This document shows, in pieces, positions 1-12,686 of a stretch of DNA of 64,000 nucleotides. A program made the translations under genes and the position numbers. This DNA comes from Glandiceps talaboti. Lineage: Eukaryota; Hemichordata; Enteropneusta; Spengelidae. The stretch's first letter is position 1. Each line of letters starts with the position of its first letter. The notes beneath the pieces are model-generated. The model worked only from the letters and a program-made list of their open reading frames with translations, did no database searches and was not told the origin of the DNA. The stretch lies in NCBI RefSeq assembly GCF_964340395.1, contig NC_135549.1, positions 26,425,095-26,489,094 on the forward strand, in the 5' to 3' direction.

Positions 1-221
1 TGTCGTTTTGATACAGAACGAATCCTTCTGGGTTCATGGATTTCACGCTAAACGTTTGGGGGAAATTCAGATTATTTAGCCGAGAAATGCTGGATGGGAT
101 TTCTATAGCGAATTTTGTAATTAACATAACAATGGTGAGAGGTTACATAACAGAGCTCAGATACCTAGGTTGACTTTCTGGTGAAAAACCTAAAAACTCG
201 TCAAACTCTAAGTATAACGTC

Positions 222-383
222 GTTATAGTACACGTCCTCGGACATTAACAGTTTTTATTCAAACAGTTTTGGTTAACCCATCAGTTATTTAGTCCTCAGC
301 TGTGCCTCGGACAAAATAACAGACAGGTTAACCAAAACTGTCCAAATAAAAACAGTACATGTTCTCTGATGTGTACTATAACT
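222..383. repeat. Imperfect inverted repeat (foldback-like)
   Basis: Two arms of about 57 bp (roughly 222-278 and 327-383) are reverse complements with a few mismatches. Both contain the core GGTTAACC and an AAACAG tract. It may be a short MITE or foldback remnant. No coding sequence is recognisable here. Confidence 0.55.
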
Positions 384-619
384 ATCAGTTATCCACTCAA
401 ATTCCTCCACTCAGGATCGAAACAGGTCGTTTTAGAGGTGAGGTGTTTCAAGCTCGCCGCTGTGTGTTTTGTAATACAGATTAAAATTGAGGACGAATCC
501 CACTTTTTATTTCACTGTTGATTCTACTAGGTATTCAATTTTATAGTGACTAATAAGCCCGATGGGCTAGGTGATGTATTAACTCTCTGATATTGTTATT
601 GGCAATTTTTAAATGTATA

Positions 620-1290
620 TCACATGTCAACATCTCTTACTATCAGTGATATGCAAATGAGGGCTTGGGTAGTGACACTGGAACTTGGTGAGATGTTTCT
701 AGAAGTGTTATTTTGCAGATGTTGTTCAAATTTTTTATAATTGGCACTGGCAACCATGACCATGCCAATGGCAACTTCTAAATGGGAGTACACTTTGGTC
801 AAATAATGATATTCTGTGGGCAATTGAATACAAATTCATTAAAAATATTCAAATACCATGGCAACCATGACCACGTCCACAGCAACATCCAAACAGAGCT
901 GTATTTCACAAAGATAGACAAGTGAACAAACATTCAAAAAGTGTATGCAAATATGCCTTAGCAACAACAAAATGGGAGTACATTTTGGCCAATAGCAACA
1001 GCTAAATGGTACCATATCTCATAAAGATAACATCGCAAATTCTTACACCAATGAATACACATTTCAAACATTGATAAAAATAGACAAGTGAACAAAGATT
1101 AATAATGTGTTTGCAAATATACCTAGCAACAATGACCACACCCATAGCAAAACATTGGAGTACATTTTGGTCAAATAACAATATCATCTTGTAGGCTATT
1201 CAGTAAACATAAAAAAATTCATGCAAATATCCCTATCGACCTTGACCCACCAATAGAAAATGATGTGATGCCAATAAATTGACGATCAAT
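620..1290. repeat. Dispersed/tandem repeat family, roughly 150-200 bp units
   Basis: Units share phrases such as GCAACCATGACCACGCCCAT, AATGGGAGTACATTTTGGTC and CATAAAGATAACATCGCAAA. Diverged copies recur here, at 2330-2600 and at 5110-5250. Open frames in this stretch are short and lack family signatures, so I treat it as repeat DNA rather than gene. Confidence 0.6.
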
Positions 1291-2334
1291 TCAAATAAGA
1301 CAAAATATACAATCTTAAGTATTGATTGGTTCCCTTGAATTTAAGGGGGTCTCACTAGATGAAGTTAAAAGTTCACCTTTTGTTGGGGTCAACATTGACA
1401 ATACGCTGTCTTGGAAGCAGCATATAGCTGAGGTGAAAAAGAAAATTAGTAGAATGACATGTAGAATGAATGTGTGTTTTATAAGTTATGTCACACGGTT
1501 CCAGAATATGTACTTGTACTATTGTATAATGCTTTTGTTCTGCCCCATATCACCTACGGTCTCGAAGTGTGGGGTAACACGTGTCCGACATACCTGAATG
1601 AAATATTTTTAATTCAAAAAAGAATAGTGCGCACCATAACAGATAGTCATTGATGTGCTCACTCGGGGCCATTATTTAAAAGGTTGAATATTCTTGACAT
1701 TTTCAAACAGCACAAAATACAGCTTGTCGTTATCATTCATGACGTTTTGCAACTCAGATTACCGGATACCTTTCAGGATTTTTTCACTCCCATTAAACAC
1801 TCCTTCACAACACAACAGAGCGCCAGAAACGACCTTACCATCCCAAAAGCAAACCATAGGACTGGTCAGTTCACTGTCAAGTATTCAGGTGCTAAACTAT
1901 GGAATTGTGTCCCTTACAACATTCGCAACATAAATAGCAGAAGTAATTTTCAAACAGAGTTCCAAAACTATCTCCAATCATTGTAAACTAGTTATACTTC
2001 ATATTCATAGAGAATGATTACCGTTTGTCTGTATATTTAAGTAGGTCATTTGTTGTTTCTTTATATTTGTTTGTTTGGTTGTTGTTGTTTTTTTGTCCAC
2101 CTATATTTATACAATGTATGATTGTTTTCTATTCTGTGAATATTGCAATATACTCAATTTGACCAGCAGCCCCAGTAATTAGTAATTCCTAATCCCTAAG
2201 ATTGTAAAAGGGGACGGACTCGACTAGTTGCAAAGACAACTATTTTTCGTCTCCCTTTCCCAAGTTGAATACTTCATATATTGTAGAATTGTTATATATT
2301 TCTGGGAATAAAGATTATTATTATTATTAATAAC
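1285..2334 (+). mobile_element. 3' fragment of a non-LTR (Jockey/CR1-type) retrotransposon
   Basis: Translated pieces match the region after the catalytic core of Jockey/CR1-like reverse transcriptases. Residues reading FVGVNIDNTLSWKQHI correspond to the common FLGV.ID..LSW..HI motif. A second open stretch (1684-1986) reads through LWNCVPYNIRN to a stop, the usual C-terminus of these ORF2 proteins. The frame is broken between the two. A 3' UTR follows, ending with AATAAAGATTATTATTATTA near 2308-2330, a microsatellite-type tail typical of such LINEs. The element is 5'-truncated and dead. Confidence 0.75.
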
Positions 2335-2600
2335 AACAGCTAAATGGTAGCATATTTCATAAAGATAACATCGCAAATTCTTACACCAATGAACAAACAT
2401 TTGAAATATTAATGAAAATAGACAAGTTAACAAACGTTCAAATAGTGTATGCAAGTATGCCTAGCAACCATGACCACGCCCTTAGAAACAATAAAATGGG
2501 AGTACATTTGGTCAAATAATGATATCATCTTGTAAGTAATTGAGTAAACATTCAAAAATAAATGCAAATATGACCCCACCCATAGCAATAGCTAAATGCA
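2330..2600. repeat. Second block of the 150-200 bp dispersed repeat
   Basis: This begins right after the LINE tail and repeats the same phrases seen at 960-1200 (TAGCAACCATGACCACGCCC and AATGGGAGTACATTTGGTCA). The LINE therefore seems to have inserted into an existing repeat block. Confidence 0.55.
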
Positions 2601-2905
2601 GGGCTTAAAACTCGGGTAGTCTCACATCCACAGACTACCAATGTGCATCTCTGGGCTACCAAATTATGGTGGTAGCCAAATTGGGCAACAAAGTTTTTAA
2701 TGAAACTATGACAACTTGACTATAGGACCTGTGAGAGGTCACACTTAACATCTTATTTGATGCCATACTTGACGAAGGGAACCGAGATGAACATTTTTGG
2801 ATGTATGGGTCACTATAGGGACACATGCATATGGGCTACCAACCATTGCTCTTGGGCTACCAATCTCAGATGATGGTAGCCCACCTGGGCTACCAAGAAA
2901 CAAAT
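2600..2905. repeat. Interspersed repeat with GGGCTACCAA motifs
   Basis: The phrase GGGCTACCAA and its relatives (CTACCAA, GGTAGCC) recur several times, partly in inverted orientation. A related block occurs at 6415-6500 (ACTACCAATGTTTGACTTTG, GGTAGCCCAATTTGGCTAC). It looks like a short non-autonomous repeat; its class is not determined. Confidence 0.45.
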
Positions 2906-3159
2906 CATTGACAATGACATAGTCCCAGCTCTGATTGGATTTAATGAACAGGCAGTTTATGTTGTCATTTTCTTGATATCACTACTCTGATCAAGCATCA
3001 ACACTTGTGAACCTAAATCAAACAGACTTAGATATGTTGGTTCTGCTCGTTGGACATCGAACATGCCTACTCTTCAAGATGACATGATGGAATAAACCAT
3101 TCAACAATAAAGGATAGGTCAACTACGGGGGTGGGGGGGGGGGTGTGGGGACCTGGTCA

Positions 3160-3745
3160 AGCATGGCTGAGTTATGGCTTTGGACATGAAAACTGTGCCA
3201 ACAAAATTGCTGCCAGGAAGCCATATCAGATCGTATCACGACGAAAATGGATATGCACATATATGTCCTAGAACACTGTCCTAATACCAACTTTGAATGA
3301 GATCGGTTAAAGAATTTCTGAGTTATGGCTTTGGACATGGAAAATTCACAAACAAAATGGCTGCCAGACAGCCATATTGGATCATATCACGACGAAAATG
3401 GAGATGCACATATGTCATAGAACAATGTCCTGATACTAACTTTGAATGAGATCTGTTAAAGCATGTCTAAGTTATGGCTTTGGACATGAAAACTTTGCCA
3501 ACAAAATTGCTGCCAGGAAGCCATATCGGATCGTATCACGACGAAAATGGATATGCACATATGTCATAGAACACTGTCCTAGTACCAACTTTGAATGAGA
3601 TCTGTTAAAGCATGTGTGAGTTATGGCTTTGGACATGGAAAATTTGCCCAACAAAATGGCTGCCAGGCAGCCATATTGGATCGTATCACAATAACAATGA
3701 ACAGGCACATGTATGTCATAGAACACTGTGCTAATAGGTAACAGG
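3160..3745. repeat. 149-bp tandem repeat, first block
   Basis: About four copies of a 148-151 bp monomer. The landmark AGTTATGGCTTTGGACATG occurs near 3171, 3322, 3471 and 3619, followed each time by AAAATGGCTGCCAG-CAGCCATATTGGAT, itself a small palindrome (GGCTGCC...GGCAGCC). The array resumes at 4620 after an inserted element. Confidence 0.85.
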
Positions 3746-3860
3746 ACAATTGTCCCCCGGACAACTGCCCCCCGGACAACTGCCCCCGAAGGACAATTGC
3801 CCCCCGGACAACTGCCCCTGAAGAACAACTGCCCCCCAGACTACTGCCCCCGAACGAAAA
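3745..3860. repeat. Short GGACAACTGCCCCC tandem repeat
   Basis: Six or seven degenerate copies of a 17-20 bp C-rich unit (GGACAACTGCCCCC). They lie directly next to the left end of the terminal-inverted-repeat element that follows and may be part of it. No coding role is apparent. Confidence 0.7.
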
Positions 3861-4615
3861 AAAAACTAGTATTACAGATGTACGGGTTTGTCATTCATTA
3901 AAAAGTCACCGTCGACAACTTACCGCCGCAATTTGCATACATTATACTCACTAAACACAAACACGAAGTCATTTTTTTACTGGAAAAGATTTATTTATTA
4001 TCAGTTTAATACAAAATATACAGGTAATCTCTTCTCAGTCGTGACTAATTCCCGACTTGGACTTGAACGATCCCGTACGAGAGTATGAGAGTGTAAGTGC
4101 TAGAGTGCAACGTTAGAACTATCCATACTTATACCGTTCAACTCTACGACTCACAACACCTGTATATGATATTGATTGTTGTCCAACTGATGTCTTCACT
4201 GGCGGAATACACAAATTGCCCTGAGCCTTCTGTCGTGTATTGTATTCATAATTAAACAGCGAGCAATAATCGGTTATAGAGTGTGGTAAATTATTGTGTA
4301 TTAAATCGTAAACAAAAACACCTACTAAATACTTGTGTAACTTAAACACGTCGAGAATTGTTAACTGGTTGAAAAGAGGAGAAGAATGTTCCAGAAAATT
4401 ATGTGAATTACGGCCGTAAGTTAAATCATCATGCCGACATTTATGAATGACGTAACAGTTATCACAGATAACAATAGAGTAAAACATGTGAGTGAGTAGT
4501 AGTGAGTATAATGTACACAAATTGCGGCGGTAAGTTGCAGACGGTGACTTTTTAATGATTGACAAACCCGTACATCTGTAATACTACTATTATTACTAGG
4601 TTTTTTTTCGTTCGG
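3849..4615. mobile_element. Terminal-inverted-repeat element carrying a LINE fragment
   Basis: Arms of about 105 bp (roughly 3849-3955 and 4496-4615) are near-perfect reverse complements. They begin near CCCCCGAACGAAAAAAAAAC and include AAAGTCACCGTCGACAACTT and CCGCCGCAATTTGCATACAT. The element interrupts the 149-bp tandem array, so it arrived later. The interior (4119-4440) holds a reverse-oriented LINE C-terminus. No transposase is visible; I infer a non-autonomous TIR or foldback element. Confidence 0.7.
4119..4440 (-). pseudogene. LINE reverse-transcriptase C-terminal fragment
   Basis: The minus-strand translation contains LTILDVFKLHKYLVGVFVYD and NYEYNTRQKAQGNLCIPPV. This is clearly related in layout to the LINE C-terminus at 1684-1986 (ILDIFKQHKIQLVVIIHDV). 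It is an isolated fragment between the arms of the TIR element, with no catalytic domain. Confidence 0.65.
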
Positions 4616-4619
4616 TGGC

Positions 4620-4965
4620 AGTAGTAGCAGTATCATGACAACAATGAATAAGCACATGTATGTCATAGAACACTGTCCTAATACAAACTTAGAATAAGAT
4701 CTGTGCAAGCACGTCTTGAGTTATGGATTTGGACATGGAAAAATCACAAACAATATGGCTGCCAGGCAGCCATATTGGATAGTATCATGATGAAAATAAT
4801 TATGCACATGTATGTCATAGAACACTGTCCTAATACCAATATTGAATGAGATCTATTCAAGCATGTCTGAGTTATGGCTTTGGACATGGAAAATTTGCAA
4901 ACAAAATAGCTGTTAGGCAGCCATATTGGATTGTAGCATGAAACAAATTAACATGCATATGTATG
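4620..4965. repeat. 149-bp tandem repeat, second block
   Basis: The same monomer as 3160-3745 continues for a little over two more copies, with AGTTATGG landmarks near 4720 and 4869 and GGCTGCCAGGCAGCC in each. Together with the first block it shows one array split by an insertion. Confidence 0.8.
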
Positions 4966-5495
4966 CCATTGTATGTTGCCCCTGTACCAAGTTTGAAAAA
5001 AAAACAGTCCAGGCATCTCGAAGAAACAGCTCTGGACGGACGGACGGATGGATGGACCCCAATCCATAAGTTCCCGTCCCAGACTGCGTCCAGCAGGGAC
5101 TAAAAACACGAATTTTGAGCTCTGAAATGATAGCATATTTCATAAAGATAACGTCGCAAATTGTTACACTAATGAATAAACATTCGAAACATTGATGAAA
5201 ATATATGCCAAGCAACAAGACCACACCCATAATACAAGACCACATCAATAATAAAAGTCAAATGAATTGCATAGATTACAACTATGTTGGATAGGCAACT
5301 CGATAGTCATTCAGGAAATGAAAACATATAACCTAACATGGCTCATGTATGAATAGATGTTTTAAAAAACAATACAGTTGTGCTTCAACACCATTGGCGC
5401 TATTTTCCTTGATCCAAATTTGAGAGAATTCAGTCTACTTATGTCCATGGTCAGACAATGTTAGTCCCACTGCTTTTTGTTTCAGTCTTTTTTCA
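4966..5495. other. Non-coding stretch downstream of the minus-strand gene
   Basis: Contains another diverged copy of the 150-200 bp dispersed repeat (5110-5250) and a run of GGACGGACGGATGGATGG near 5035-5056. It would be the 3' UTR or downstream flank of the gene whose last coding exon ends at 5496. I see no clear minus-strand polyadenylation signal. Confidence 0.4.
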
Positions 5496-5602
5496 TCATT
5501 TTTTTCCTTTTCTTATCTCATTCATCAGCTTGGTAGAGGTTGTTGGTAAATCATGCCCAAAGTCTGTGTTCGCATTCAAACATTCACGAACTTGTCCTCT
5601 TC
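5496..5602 (-). CDS. Terminal coding exon of a minus-strand gene (function unknown)
   Basis: Reading down from 5602, the exon follows a TTATTTACAG acceptor. It starts with two bases completing a split codon and encodes RGQVRECLNANTDFGHDL, then ...TSTKLMNEIRKGKK and TGA at 5498-5496. The incoming phase fits exactly the one-base overhang of the exon ending at 7632. The sequence is hydrophilic and I recognise no domain. It is probably the C-terminal tail of the gene whose preceding exons are at 7632-7703, 8971-9021 and 9393-9443. The evidence is splice signals plus phase agreement, not homology. Confidence 0.5.
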
Positions 5603-7631
5603 CTGTAAATAATAATGAGAAGAAACAATATCCTGTTTAAGTGTTATATATATATAGATATATATATATATATGGACTTCTGCTCTTAACAGAAAAACTA
5701 AACAAAAAAAGAGTTATTGCAAATGGTGGCTATGTACTTTTTAACCCAGTGCGAATAAGAAATTGATTGGGGATATTCCATTATTAATTAAACCTTGTGA
5801 CACCGTGAGGTCGTCAATGGCAGGTCGCGCGATCCTGCCGATGACAAACCACAGATGCCAATGCTGTATGATCCATCACTCCTACGTGTTGGTTTACATG
5901 AACTGATAAAGACGTTATGGCAGGATAATGTGGCAGGATCTACATCATTGTCTTTCATCAGATTTCTTTAAACAAACGAAGTATTTGATATAGTCGTCTG
6001 TGAGACGTATCATTATGCTGCCAGACTCACATGTATGCAGTATTTGTGTATGCAAATTTGTTTGTATTTACTGTAAACATGATAAATATTTTACCCAACA
6101 CCCATACTATCTGTCTATTAATTTTTACAGCTAATTTCCAATTGTAAATGTAATCCTTGTATTTATCAAAAAAATAAATTTCACATGCTTTTTTGACCAA
6201 AAATGTGTTTCATACCAATTTTCCCCAATTTCTTGGTAAAGGTACTGATCATACATTCATGTAAGTTAAAATTCAATATTTCATAATTATATACTTGTAG
6301 ATGAGACCATATCCCACCTGTTTTGGTGTAAAATGATCACTATCAAAACATTGTGTACAATTGTGTGCAACCTAAAAAGTCCTAGGGGGGTCATTTGCAT
6401 GGAATGTCTATGGCATCTTTAGGTAGTCCCACATCTAAAAACTACCAATGTTTGACTTTGAACCACTAAATAATGCAAATGGTAGCCCAATTTGGCTACA
6501 AAGTTATGAATTGAACAGTGACACTGTGTGGCACATTAAAAAAATAATGTCCCCAGTTTGGTATTATTTTGTGTTGATGGTATGTACCAAAACAAACCAT
6601 TGTAAACATACTGGCATATACATAATGGCAGTAGATTCAAATCGTCATTCAACGCACATATCTTTCAACACTGACAGGACACACTATTGGACTTACTTCA
6701 ACTAATCAGGTAACAAATTTAGAGCTCTACTATAGATCTGATGATTGATTTTTGTAGTGATCTCTGATGCAAAAAAAAAAAATTCTTTTTGTGTTAAAAC
6801 TGTCCTTGTCTTTCTATATATAGTTTGAAAAAAATTGTAACTTTCCTGAGAAAACTAAGCAAATGCTGACTAAAAAAAATGATTTGCAAAAGATTAGAGT
6901 TATAAATTTGCAGAGAAAGAACACTGGGCTCTAACTTAGTTTACTGCATGACAGCAGGTTTTTTTGTTTTTGTTTTGTTTATTTATGTTATTTTTCCTGT
7001 TTTCTTGTTTATTTGCTGTTTGTTTCTAACATGGTTCATGGGCTCCCTGTGGTTCAACAAACATCTCCTTTGCATATGAAAAGTAATCTTGTTCTGACTG
7101 GTAATGTAGTTGGTTATCACGGTTTTTAATGCATACCACATCTTAATTGCACATATCCACTGTAGTGTAGCTAATAGAAGGGGTGGCTAAAATAATTCTA
7201 GGGTTTCATTTGGTGGGTCTTAACATTTCAAGAGGAGCTACACAATTAGTTTAACAGTAAATTTGCGTTCATTTCCAAACTGTACAACTGGAAATTTATT
7301 GATATTTCAAGTGATAAAATTAAAATGAGTGAATAAAATCAACTTGGATTTTTTTCCTATATCATGATTACTATTTTTTTTTAAAATTGACCTACCTGCC
7401 CAATATGTTGGGTTTAGTTGCCCGTTGAGCATTTTTGTTTTTGCCATAAAGGAATATATTTGCTTATCAAATACCTAGTTAACTTGCTAATGTTATGAAC
7501 CCATATTTACTTAGTACGCAAATACATACTAAATTAAATGTTAAAATCTGAGTAGTTTCGATTAATGTCAGCAGCAATGCATTACTCATTACCGGTAAAC
7601 ACAAAAAGAAAAGAAAAATAATTGTCCTTAC
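5603..7631 (-). other. Presumed intron of the minus-strand gene
   Basis: AT-rich with many homopolymer runs and no convincing coding segment on either strand. It includes a (TA)n patch near 5649-5675, a GGTAGCC-type interspersed repeat at 6415-6500 and low-complexity TTTTTGTTTTTGTTTTG near 6961-6980. Confidence 0.4.
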
Positions 7632-7703
7632 CAGCATTTGTCTTGAAAGTATGATATTTGGGCTGTCCATTATTGGTTTTATTAGAAGCACCAAGATCCC
7701 CAA
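7632..7703 (-). CDS. Small coding exon (minus strand), function unknown
   Basis: 72 nt, between a TTGCAG acceptor (just above 7703) and a G|GTAAGG donor (7631-7630). It is a phase 1-1 exon: two bases complete a codon, 23 codons follow, then one base overhangs. The peptide is GDLGASNKTNNGQPKYHTFK plus TNA, hydrophilic and low in hydrophobic residues. Phase matches both neighbouring exons (8971-9021 and 5496-5602). No domain is recognised; it may be part of a disordered tail of a SET-domain protein. Confidence 0.5.
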
Positions 7704-8970
7704 CTGCAATAAAGGTAAAGTAATTATAATTGCATTATTGACTAGAATTTCACATGTATTCTGCAGGTGGTAATTTCAAAACTTCCCCAAAGTATTATAG
7801 CTAAGGTACATATTTCTACTACCACTTATTAAAGTCAAGAAGTCATTGGGCCAATTGTTTTGATAGTTGGTGAGGACATCACTTATGGTTTCTAGTTGAT
7901 CACATTACATGTATGGGATATGGGTTAAAAAATAAGATTTTTGTTACAAAAAGATCAACTGATCTTGCTTACACTTGCTGTTGATATTTCTAGTGAATGT
8001 GAAAAACCAAAATATATTAGGTCTTGAAATATGCTTTTGGGGTTAGAAGTCTCAAATAAAAATTACCTGGGCATATTAAGCTGAAATATTTTGAAGGTAT
8101 GTTCATGTGGTTTGGATATGAAGAAAAATGGTGATACACTGGCCTATCTGGTATAAAAATTAGCATAATACATTTTTCTAAAAATCAAAACTCAAAAACT
8201 ACTAGACCGATTAAACTAAAATTCAGTGAGGGTATGTTTTAGGAATGTGAACGTTGTGATGAGTGATATTCACATTCTGTCTAAAATTTGCATTTCTGTC
8301 TAAAGTCTGAAATGTAAACTGTGGTGGGTTTGTTCTCTTGGGTGTGGATATGAAGACTTATCATATGTCTATGTCAATATCTCCCCATTACATGATATGG
8401 GAAATTAAAAGTCATTACATTCACATTCTTTGTCACCGGGAAGTGTCTCCTTAGTGAATAAGATATGGCGCTACCAAATGTAAAGAAACAAAATGGGGAT
8501 CAATGTGCACAATTGATGTCACTATAAATTATTGCAAAAAATAAGATATGTTCCAGAACTGCTGTAGTAGTATAGAATGGATAATACAGACATGTATGAG
8601 CAGAATTTTTCCATGTTCCCTTAAATGTGGAAATTATTGTAAAATTGTGAATTTAAGGATAAGCTTTAAATTTTCAGAAATATTGCAACATATCAGTAAA
8701 TTCAATTGTGCATTGAGGTAATTTGTCATATTGTGTATAAACTATAACCCAAACACTGAGTATGCAATACAAATATATGGAGTTATACAATGGATAAGAT
8801 GGTGGTTAGCACTAGATTTCACATGCTGAAGTCATTTGGTAAAATAAGATAGGCGGTTATTGATAAATCTATGTAGACAATAAGTGTCATCTGTGTGTGA
8901 GAAGGATGCAGGTAAACTGGACTTAAGTATGTAGTGGTGATGTTATCAAAGCTGAAGTACCTGTACTTAC
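7704..8970 (-). other. Presumed intron
   Basis: AT-rich, with no exon-like segment with splice sites that I can support and no recognisable repeat. The small exons on each side are joined across it in phase. Confidence 0.35.
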
Positions 8971-9021
8971 CATCAACTTTGCCTATTGAATCACACATAG
9001 TTTGAGCTGAGACTCTGGTGG
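8971..9021 (-). CDS. Small coding exon (minus strand), function unknown
   Basis: 51 nt with a TTTCAG acceptor (above 9021) and a G|GTAAGTAC donor (8970-8963), close to consensus. It is phase 1-1 and encodes TRVSAQTMCDSIGKVD between split codons. It continues the chain of equal-phase microexons of the minus-strand gene. The peptide is too short for family assignment. Confidence 0.5.
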
Positions 9022-9392
9022 CTGAAACGAAATTCAATGTAAATTATTCTATTGGTCATAATAACACAAACAAATGTACATCATATACATACACTCCAGT
9101 ACATATGTGCAACATTCAACATATATATACAAACAACAGAATTGTTACAACCAAGCAATGCATCAATATGGATAGTATAGAGCCTGGCTTTCATGATCAA
9201 GTTAAACTAAGTTACAGGTAAGTTATTCCTTAGTGTTCACATCTGTGTTATTGTGTGATTCCATGAATCAAGAATATATTAGTCTTGTATATACAAGAAT
9301 AACGGTCAAATCTTACATACAGTAAGATATGTGATGATTATATATGCAAAGTAAAATAACAGAAATCCAGAGTCATGTATATATGTTCCTAC

Positions 9393-9443
9393 CTGGTACT
9401 GCTGAGGAATTGTGGTCTGGATCACTTTGGAAGGAGCTCCCTC
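9393..9443 (-). CDS. Small coding exon (minus strand), function unknown
   Basis: 51 nt, again phase 1-1, between an ATTTCAG acceptor and an AG|GTAGGAAC donor. In the frame that joins to the next exon it encodes GSSFQSDPDHNSSAVP, serine-rich and polar. It is the most 5' exon that I can place in phase in this chain. The SET exon at 14888-15084 ends in phase 0, so at least one more exon must lie between them if they are one gene. Confidence 0.45.
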
Positions 9444-9645
9444 CTGAAATGAAATGATACATAGAAAATGTTTGGTTTAGAATGTTTTGAGATGTCATTC
9501 ATGGTTGTTTATTCATAAAGTGTGCACTTTTCACATTTTATGACCCAAATTTCAAACCTGTGGTGTAATGTTTATTTGAGCAACATTCTCACGAGACATC
9601 ATAAGTAACATCTCTACCAAATATTAAAGCAATCTGTGTAAGTTG

Positions 9646-9648
<3 letters not shown>

Positions 9649-9703
<55 letters not shown>
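9649..9703. repeat. (AC)n microsatellite
   Basis: About 27 uninterrupted AC dinucleotides. Confidence 0.97.
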
Positions 9704-9706
<3 letters not shown>

Positions 9707-9794
9707 TTCCATGATACTGTAAAACACATTGAACCTGTCAAAAAAAGGAAAATTGTCCTCACCCAATATCATTGGCATTTCTCAATTGAAATTG

Positions 9795-9797
<3 letters not shown>

Positions 9798-9853
<56 letters not shown>
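9798..9853. repeat. (AC)n microsatellite
   Basis: About 26 AC dinucleotides. The flanks (TTGTTCACAC..., ...ACATGTTTCCATGATAC versus ...AGATGTTTCTATGATAC) resemble those of the previous run. The two runs therefore look like a local tandem duplication of about 150 bp. Confidence 0.95.
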
Positions 9854-9854
<1 letters not shown>

Positions 9855-12686
9855 GATGTTTCTATGATACATACCGGTATAACACTGAACTGAAGTTCAT
9901 CATATTTATTCAGAATGTAATGAAATGTTATACTCATGGCACAGATCAACAGGTTACACACATGGCACAATCAAAAGAGGTAAAATATCCTTCCCTTGTG
10001 TACCTAGTGACAATATACACATTAAAATTTCTCCCTATGGTCACTTTCACCATAAGGGGAAATATACATATACATGTACCTAGTGACAATATACACATTA
10101 AAATTTCTCCCTATGGTCACTTTCACCATAAGGGGAAATATACATATACATGTACCTAGTGACAATATACACATTAAAATTTCTCCCTATGGTCACTTTC
10201 ACCATAAGGGGAAATATACATATACATGTACCTAGTGACAATATACACATTTTAATATTTCTCCCTATGGTCATTTTAACCAAAAGGGGAAATATACATA
10301 TACATGTACCTAGTGAAAATATACACATTAATATTTCTCCCTATGGTCATCTAAACCATAAGGGGAAATATACATATACATGTACCTAGTGACAATATAC
10401 ACATTAAAATTTCTCCCTATGGTCACTTTCACCATAAGGGGAAATATACATACACATGTACCTAGTGAAAATATACACATTAATATTTCTCCCCATGGTC
10501 ACTTTCACCATAAGGGGAAATATACATACACATGTACCTAGTGAAAATATACACATTAATATTTCTCCCTATGGTCACTTTCACCATAAGGGGAAATATA
10601 CATACACATGTACCTAGTGAAAATATACACATTAATATTTCTCCCTATGGTCATCTAAACCATAAGGGGAAATATACATATACATGTACCTAGTGAAAAT
10701 ATACACATTAATATTTCTCCCTATGGTCATCTAAACCATAAGGGGAAATATACATATACATGTACCTAGTGACAATATACACATTAAAATTTCTCCCTAT
10801 GGTCATCTAAACCATAAGGGGAAATATACATACACATGTACCTAGTGAAAATATACACATTAATATTTCTCCCTATGGTCATCTAAACCATAAGGGGAAA
10901 TATACATATACATGTACCTAGTGAAAATATACACATTAAAATTTCTCCCTATGGTCACTTTCACCATAAGGGGAAATATACATACACATGTACCTAGTGA
11001 AAATATACACATTAATATTTCTCCCTATGGTCATTTAAACCATAAGGGGAAATATACATACACATGTACCTAGTGACAATATACACATTAAAATTTCTCC
11101 CTATGGTCACTTTCACCATAAGGGGAAATATACATACACATGTACCTAGTGAAAATATACACATTAATATTTCTCCCCATGGTCACTTTCACCATAAGGG
11201 GAAATATACATACACATGTACCTAGTGAAAATATACACATTAATATTTCTCCCTATGGTCACTTTCACCATAAGGGGAAATATACATACACATGTACCTA
11301 GTGAAAATATACACATTAATATTTCTCCCCATGGTCACTTTCACCATAAGGGGAAATATACATACACATGTACCTAGTGAAAATATACACATTAATATTT
11401 CTCCCTATGGTCATTTAAACCATAAGGGGAAATATACATATACATGTACCTAGCGACAATATACACATTAAAATTTCTCCCTATGGTCACTTTCACTATA
11501 AGGGGAAATATACATATACATGTACCTAGTGAAAATATACACATTAAAATTTCTCCCTATGGTCATTTTAACCAAAAGGGGAAATATACATATACATGTA
11601 CCTAGTGAAAATATACACATTAATATTTCTCCCTATGGGCACATGTACTATAAGGGGAAATATACATGTACATGTATCTAGTGAAAATATACACATTAAT
11701 ATTTCTCCCTATGGGCACATGTACTATAAGGGGAAATATACATGTACATGTACCTAGTGACAATATACACATTAATATTTCTCCCTATGGTCATTTAAAC
11801 CATAAGGGGAAATATACATATACATGTACCTAGTGAGAATATACACATTAAAATATCTCCCTATGGTCACTTTCACTATAAGGGGAAATATACATATACA
11901 TGTACCTAGTGACAATATACACATTAAAATTTCTCCCTATGGTCACTTGTACTATAAGGGGAAATATACATGTACCTAGTGACAATATACACATTTTAAT
12001 ATTTCTCCCTATGGTCATTTTAACCAAAAGGGGAAATATACATATACATGTACCTAGTGAAAATATACACATTAATATTTCTCCCTATGGTCATTTAAAC
12101 CATAAGGGGAAATATACATATACATGTACCTAGTGACAATATACACATTAAAATTTCTCCCTATGGTCACTTTCACTATAAGGGGAAATATACATATACA
12201 TGTACCTAGTGAAAATATACACATTAATATTTCTCCCTATGGTCATCTAAACCATAAGGGGAAATATACATATACATGTACCTAGTGAAAATATACACAT
12301 TAATATTTCTCCCTATGGTCATCTAAACCATAAGGGGAAATATACATATACATGTACCTAGTGAAAATATACACATTAATATTTCTCCCTATGGTCATCT
12401 AAACCATAAGGGGAAATATACATATACATGTACCTAGTGAAAATATACACATTAATAGTTCTCCCTATGGTCATTTAAACCATAAGGGGAAATATACATA
12501 TACATGTACCTAGTGAAAATATACACATTAATATTTCTCCCTATGGTCATTTAAACCATAAGGGGAAATATACATATACATGTACCTAGTGAAAATATAC
12601 ACATTAATATTTCTCCCTATGGTCACTTTCACTATAAGGGGAAATATACATACACATGTACCTAGTGACAATATACACATTAAAAG

